Positions 13,074-16,206 of a stretch of DNA of 16,206 nucleotides are shown in pieces (position 1 is the stretch's first letter; the number at the start of each line of letters is the position of its first letter). Below the pieces are notes generated by a model. The model searched no databases. It was not told where the DNA came from and saw only the letters and a list, made by a program, of their open reading frames with translations. The DNA is from Dehalococcoidia bacterium (GTDB lineage: Bacteria; Chloroflexota; Dehalococcoidia; Dehalococcoidales; UBA1222), in assembly GCA_009776515.1 (NCBI GenBank), contig WRNP01000029.1, positions 1 to 16,206 of the forward strand, read 5' to 3'. The position numbers and the translations under genes were made by a program.

Positions 13074-15170
13074 ATGGTACCTCGCAATACAGAGTCAGCC
13101 CGCGCCCACAATGAGAGTCTCGAAGCCCACGAAATAATGACCAAGCCCCTGCCGGAGGTTCTGGCAGAAATGGGTGCCAATATTGCAGCTGCCGCCGAAG
13201 CTGCCAGGCGGGCTGAGGAGGCCGCACGCTTAGCCAGAGATGCTTCCGCTTCGGCGACCAAGGCTTCCAAGGAGGCTGAGGCCAGGGCGATGGATGCCGC
13301 CCGTGCTGGGGAAAAAGCTGCTGAGACAGCCACCCGCGCTGCCCAGGAAGCGGCGGCCAAAGCGGAGGCGACTGCCAAGCAGGCCAAACTTGCCGCTGAT
13401 GAAGCCGCCCGCAAGGCGGAGGAGGCTGATCAGGAATCCCGCAAGGCCTTGGAGGCTTTCAAGAAGGCCGCCGATGAGTCTGCCAGGCGGGCTGAGGATG
13501 CCAGCAAGAAGGCAGTGCTGAATGCCGAGGAGGCCATGAGGGCTGCCCGTGAAGCTGCCGCCGATGCCACCAAAGCGGCTCAGGAGGCAGTCGCCGCCGC
13601 ACGCCATGCTGCGGATGAGGCTACCTCTGCCGCTGAAGAAGCTGCGCGCCATGCCGAAAAGGCTGCCCTTAAGGCTGAGGAAACCGCCCGCGCTGCTCGC
13701 TATGCCGCCGAGGAGGCTGCCCGCAAGGCAGAGGAAGTGGAGTTGGCTGCCCGAGAGGCCGCCGAAGCCGCCCGCAAGGCTGCCGAAGAGACGGCCGCTC
13801 GTGCCGAGAATGCTGCTACTCATGCCCGGCTGTCCGTGACTGCCGCCATGGAAAAGGCGGACAAGGCTGCTAAAGATGCCGAGGATAGCCTGAAAGAAGT
13901 TAAGGCCGCCCGGGCTGCCCTGGACAAAAAAGTCAGCGCCGAGACGGCTACCCGCGCTGACGATGCCGGGCGTAAAGCCAAGCGCTTGGCCCACGTGGTC
14001 TTCCAGGCGGCTGAGGATGTGCGCCGCTACGCCGCCCTGGCCGATATCGCCGGCGACGAAGCCCTCCAGGCAGCAGCCAGCGTCAGCGGAGATATTGCTG
14101 CTCGCATTGAAGAAGCCGGTAGCGATGCCAAGAAAGCCGCAGAAAAAGGCTATGCTGCTGCTGATAAGACTTTCCGCCGTGGTGAGGCTGTAAATACCGC
14201 CGGTGATGAGGCCATCCAGGCGGCAACTCAAGCCCTGCATCAGTTGGTCAATATGGCCGAACAGATGGCCCGTGCTGCCGAAGAGGCTGCCCGCACTGCC
14301 ACTGGGGCTTCTAAAACCGCCACCGAAGCTGCGCAGAGTGCGGCCATGGAAGCCGCTGCCAAGGCCTCAAGGCAGGCCGATGAGGCTATCCGCACTGCTA
14401 CTCAAGTGGCTGAGGCTGCCCGTAAGGGAGCCGAGGTGGCTGCTGCTACTGCTACAGCAAAGGCAGCTCAGGAGGCGGAGGAAGCCATCAGGCAGGCTAA
14501 GGAGGCCACCGATGAGGCTCGCAAAGCCGCCAAGGCCGAAGCGGAAGCTGCTCGGAAAGGTGCCGAGGCTGCGGCCAAGGAAGCGATTGCCCAGTCTACG
14601 TCGGCATCTGAGGAAGCCATCAGGGTGGCCATGGAGGCAGCTGAGACCGCTCGCAAGGCAGCTGAAGAGGCGCGCCTCGCTGCCGAGGTTGCTGCTGCCG
14701 AAGCTAGGAAAGGAGCCGAAGCCGCCGCCCGTGAAGCGGCCGCTATGGCTGCCAAGGAAGCGGAGGAGGCCATACGTATTGCCCGCGAGGCTGCTGAGCT
14801 TGCCCGCAAAGCCGCCGAGGCCGCCGCTTGCCGTGCCGAAGAGGTTGCCCAGCGAGCCAAGGAAGCGGCTGATGCCGCTAGGGCTGTGGGCGAAGGTGCC
14901 GCCGCTAGAGCCTCGGAAGCCAAATTGGCCGCTCAGGATGCAGCCCGGCGCGCCGAGGAGGCCAGCGCTGCCGCCATCGCTGCTGCTCATGACGCAGCGC
15001 GACAGGCTCAGGAAAAAGCTGAGGAAGCCCTGCGCAACGAAGCCAATCTGCGCCAACTGATAAAACGGATACTGTCCTCTCGGGAGCTGACGACGGTCAT
15101 TATCATGTCTTTCCTGGGAGCGGTGATAGCCTCTGTCCTGGTAAGCATTGGCCTTAGTCTCTTGAGGTAG
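13074..15170 (+). CDS. Giant alanine-rich helical rod protein with C-terminal membrane anchor
   Basis: This 698-residue protein is built mostly of Ala, Glu, Lys and Arg. Prolines occur only at positions 3, 25 and 27; the following 670 or so residues contain none. Residues 30 to about 665 are near-continuous A-A-x-E-A-A-R-K-A-E type repeats with heptad and 11-residue spacing, predicting one long amphipathic helix or coiled coil. Residues 300-400 are less regular ('KRLAHVVFQAAEDVRRY', 'GDEALQ', 'GDEAIQ') and may be a hinge or domain. The C-terminus has 'NLRQLIKRILSSREL' and then one hydrophobic helix (674-697) ending in LLR, so the rod is probably tail-anchored with its body in the cytoplasm. 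No signal peptide. GGGAGGA lies 8 nt before ATG 13074. Similar composition is seen in apolipoprotein-like, LEA-like and TolA-like proteins, none clearly homologous. Function unknown. Confidence 0.85.
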   Translation: MVPRNTESARAHNESLEAHEIMTKPLPEVLAEMGANIAAAAEAARRAEEAARLARDASASATKASKEAEARAMDAARAGEKAAETATRAAQEAAAKAEATAKQAKLAADEAARKAEEADQESRKALEAFKKAADESARRAEDASKKAVLNAEEAMRAAREAAADATKAAQEAVAAARHAADEATSAAEEAARHAEKAALKAEETARAARYAAEEAARKAEEVELAAREAAEAARKAAEETAARAENAATHARLSVTAAMEKADKAAKDAEDSLKEVKAARAALDKKVSAETATRADDAGRKAKRLAHVVFQAAEDVRRYAALADIAGDEALQAAASVSGDIAARIEEAGSDAKKAAEKGYAAADKTFRRGEAVNTAGDEAIQAATQALHQLVNMAEQMARAAEEAARTATGASKTATEAAQSAAMEAAAKASRQADEAIRTATQVAEAARKGAEVAAATATAKAAQEAEEAIRQAKEATDEARKAAKAEAEAARKGAEAAAKEAIAQSTSASEEAIRVAMEAAETARKAAEEARLAAEVAAAEARKGAEAAAREAAAMAAKEAEEAIRIAREAAELARKAAEAAACRAEEVAQRAKEAADAARAVGEGAAARASEAKLAAQDAARRAEEASAAAIAAAHDAARQAQEKAEEALRNEANLRQLIKRILSSRELTTVIIMSFLGAVIASVLVSIGLSLLR
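13240..15060 (+). repeat. Degenerate in-gene repeats coding for the alanine-rich helix
   Basis: The gene is made of imperfect GCN-GAR-GCN-GCN-CGN-AAR type units. At protein level, [DE]EA[IL][QR] recurs at residues 328, 378, 436, 469, 513 and 564, with spacings 50, 58, 33, 44 and 51; 33 and 44 are multiples of 11. Synonymous codons vary between units, so the duplications are old or held by selection on protein. Confidence 0.6.
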
Positions 15171-15491
15171 CGTTTCCAGATTGGCTACTACCGTATGAGA
15201 GGAGCCTTAAGTGATTCAAGTGTGCAGTGCGCAAACTCACTGGTAGGAAGCAGGATATGCCGATAGAGATCATCACGCCCAGATGAGACGTACACAATTG
15301 GAGGGGCTCAGCTTACCATGTCTTATCTGGCATGAAGACTTGGATTGCGAAGCATAACGAATGGGTCAGGCATCGCCCCTCCGGCAAGTCTTCTGGAGGT
15401 GGCGGGAGCGCATTCATACCAAGTATGACAACTTGGTGCGCCTTGGCGTTGCTGATGGCGGGCCTGGGAGTGTAACCAAGTTTCGTGTGTA
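15171..15491. other. Intergenic region after the alanine-rich gene, with a small doubtful ORF
   Basis: There is no clear terminator after the stop at 15170 and no long gene on either strand. The only protein-like stretch is a 44-codon frame on the plus strand from ATG 15361 to TAA 15495, which includes 'QVFWRWRERIHTKYDNLVRL' and ends 'TKFRVY' with two stops. It lacks a ribosome site and reads like the last part of a longer lost gene. Family not recognised. Confidence 0.35.
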
Positions 15492-15722
15492 TTAATAGTT
15501 TGCCGCCGCAGTCCTTAGTAGCGGCCATATAGCCCTGTCTCGCGGCATGGTATTCTTAAACTGGGAGATGATCAATTGAACTTCAGGGTGATGGAGAAGT
15601 TCAATTATGGCATCAAGAATCTTCCTGGCCTTCTCTGATTCCTTGAGGACGATATTGAGACAATAGGCGCTATAGAGTAGAGGGAGGGCATCCTTCATGA
15701 AGTATTGGGACTGTTTGGGCAT
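15492..15722 (-). CDS. Small hypothetical helical protein (doubtful)
   Basis: A 76-residue frame from ATG 15722 with no Shine-Dalgarno sequence; a second ATG at 15698 is no better. The sequence is helix-like ('LPLLYSAYCLNIVLKESEKA', 'ILDAIIELLHHPEVQLII') and plausible as a protein, perhaps the remaining C-terminal part of a larger one. It overlaps the doubtful plus-strand frame ending at 15495 by 4 nt. No family recognised. Confidence 0.4.
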   Translation of the reverse strand: MPKQSQYFMKDALPLLYSAYCLNIVLKESEKARKILDAIIELLHHPEVQLIISQFKNTMPRDRAIWPLLRTAAANY

Positions 15723-15774
15723 GGATAACTATCTTGAATTGCTCGGTTGTGAGGATTAACGGAGATATTTATGC

Positions 15775-16189
15775 CTATTCGCGTCTGCCTCTGTTTAAAA
15801 AGGTCTCCAATTCTCCAGCTGCATCTATTGGCAAAAACGGCATGATAGCTTGGTAAAAAATGTCGCTCCCCTCAACTTCTACCCCATTAACGAATATGCT
15901 ACTATCATCGCCGCCCCACATTGCAACGTCAAATATCTTGCGCCCTTTGTTGTTTTCAAATACAAAATATATTCGGGCATCAATGTAAGTTTTATGCTCG
16001 ACCGGCGTTATGGCGTCTGAGCTTAGTTTGTTAAGTAAATCAACATACTCCACGAGACAAGAGCCGTTAATTACTATTTTCTCATCTTGAAGAATGCTGA
16101 TTAAGCCGTAATTCCCGCCATTAATTATTACCACCAACAGCAATGCTGACAGGTGAGCGGAGATTTAGTTTCTTATAGATATCATTCAT
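15775..16189 (-). pseudogene. Small immunity-like hypothetical gene, apparently frameshifted near its start
   Basis: The main frame (16143-15775, up to 122 residues) is AT-rich and protein-like, with 'YGLISILQDEKIVINGSCLV', 'EYVDLLNKLSSDA', 'TYIDARIYFVFENNKGRKIF', 'DVAMWGGDDSSIFVNGVEVE' and 'FLPIDAAGELETFLNRGRRE'. It has no good start: the first candidate is TTG 16143 without a ribosome site, and a stop lies 8 codons upstream. A different frame begins at ATG 16189 with MNDIYKKLNLRSPVSIAVGG and runs into a stop at about 16121. Joining the two by a frameshift between about 16143 and 16124 gives a normal soluble protein starting MNDIYKKLNLR. I infer one gene broken by an indel, or a sequencing error. 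Size, acidity and beta-rich pattern suggest an accessory or immunity-type protein, which remains a guess. Confidence 0.5.
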
Positions 16190-16206
16190 TTTCTTGTTGG
16201 GCTCTT

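Noticed and set aside
13230..14240. Long minus-strand Gly/Ser/Leu-rich ORFs opposite the rod gene (also 14367-15056, 14468-14923 and 12995-13414).
   Set aside because: The antisense of GC-rich Ala codons lacks stops by chance; the Gly-Ser-Leu repeats have no family features and no ribosome sites.
14203..15060. A 285-codon Arg/Pro/Leu-rich plus-strand ORF inside the rod gene, with similar frames at 13240-13521 and 13549-13839.
   Set aside because: These are alternative-frame readings of the Ala/Glu/Lys codon repeats; composition is implausible and no separate start signal exists.
13240..15060. Repetitive DNA considered as a CRISPR array or tandem satellite.
   Set aside because: No constant repeat or unique spacers of even length. 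The repetition is at the amino-acid level with varied synonymous codons inside one long reading frame.

Overview
This window probably comes from a Chloroflexota genome, most likely class Dehalococcoidia. The FtsZ (minus strand, about 9.1-10.3 kb) and FtsA (10.4-11.6 kb) proteins resemble what I remember of Dehalococcoidia sequences more than Firmicutes or Proteobacteria. That placement is from memory, not a search. The middle of the window is core-like and of moderate to high GC. Both ends are AT-rich and hold small, poorly recognised genes, as in accessory or recently acquired DNA.

Layout. 1-1342 (+): three small genes, namely a 5'-truncated SmpA/BamE-like protein, an acidic cytosolic protein of unknown function, and a two-helix membrane protein. 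1343-2337: almost 1 kb with no convincing gene. It holds a fragment resembling a transposase N-terminus, a near-perfect sigma-70 promoter (1789-1817), and a roughly 500-nt leader rich in strong stems that ends in a rho-independent terminator just before the next gene. 2338-5555 (+): a two-gene operon of a sodium:solute symporter and an AMP-forming acyl-CoA ligase, which reads as uptake plus CoA activation of a carboxylic acid. 5605-6126 (+): a secreted or lipid-anchored protein. 7902-6165 (-): an ABC exporter (ATPase then ABC-2 permease, 1 bp apart). 8540-7992 (-): a flavin reductase family protein. 11860-8749 (-): a division cluster read as orf69, ftsA, ftsZ, then a 104-residue possible winged-helix protein behind a 13-bp hairpin. 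It is driven by a promoter at 11925-11954.

From 12.0 kb the plus strand carries a DUF5343-like protein, divergent from the division cluster with a palindrome between the two promoters. Next comes the most unusual gene of the window (13074-15170): a 698-residue, extremely Ala/Glu/Lys/Arg-rich protein. It has about 670 consecutive residues without proline and a single C-terminal membrane helix, so it looks like a very long tail-anchored helical rod. The right end (15171-16206) holds weak or decayed small genes, including one that seems to be frameshifted near its start.

The best candidates for something undescribed are the structured leader upstream of the symporter operon, and the tail-anchored alanine-rich rod with its DUF5343 neighbour beside ftsAZ. 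No tRNA, rRNA, CRISPR array or intact insertion sequence was seen.
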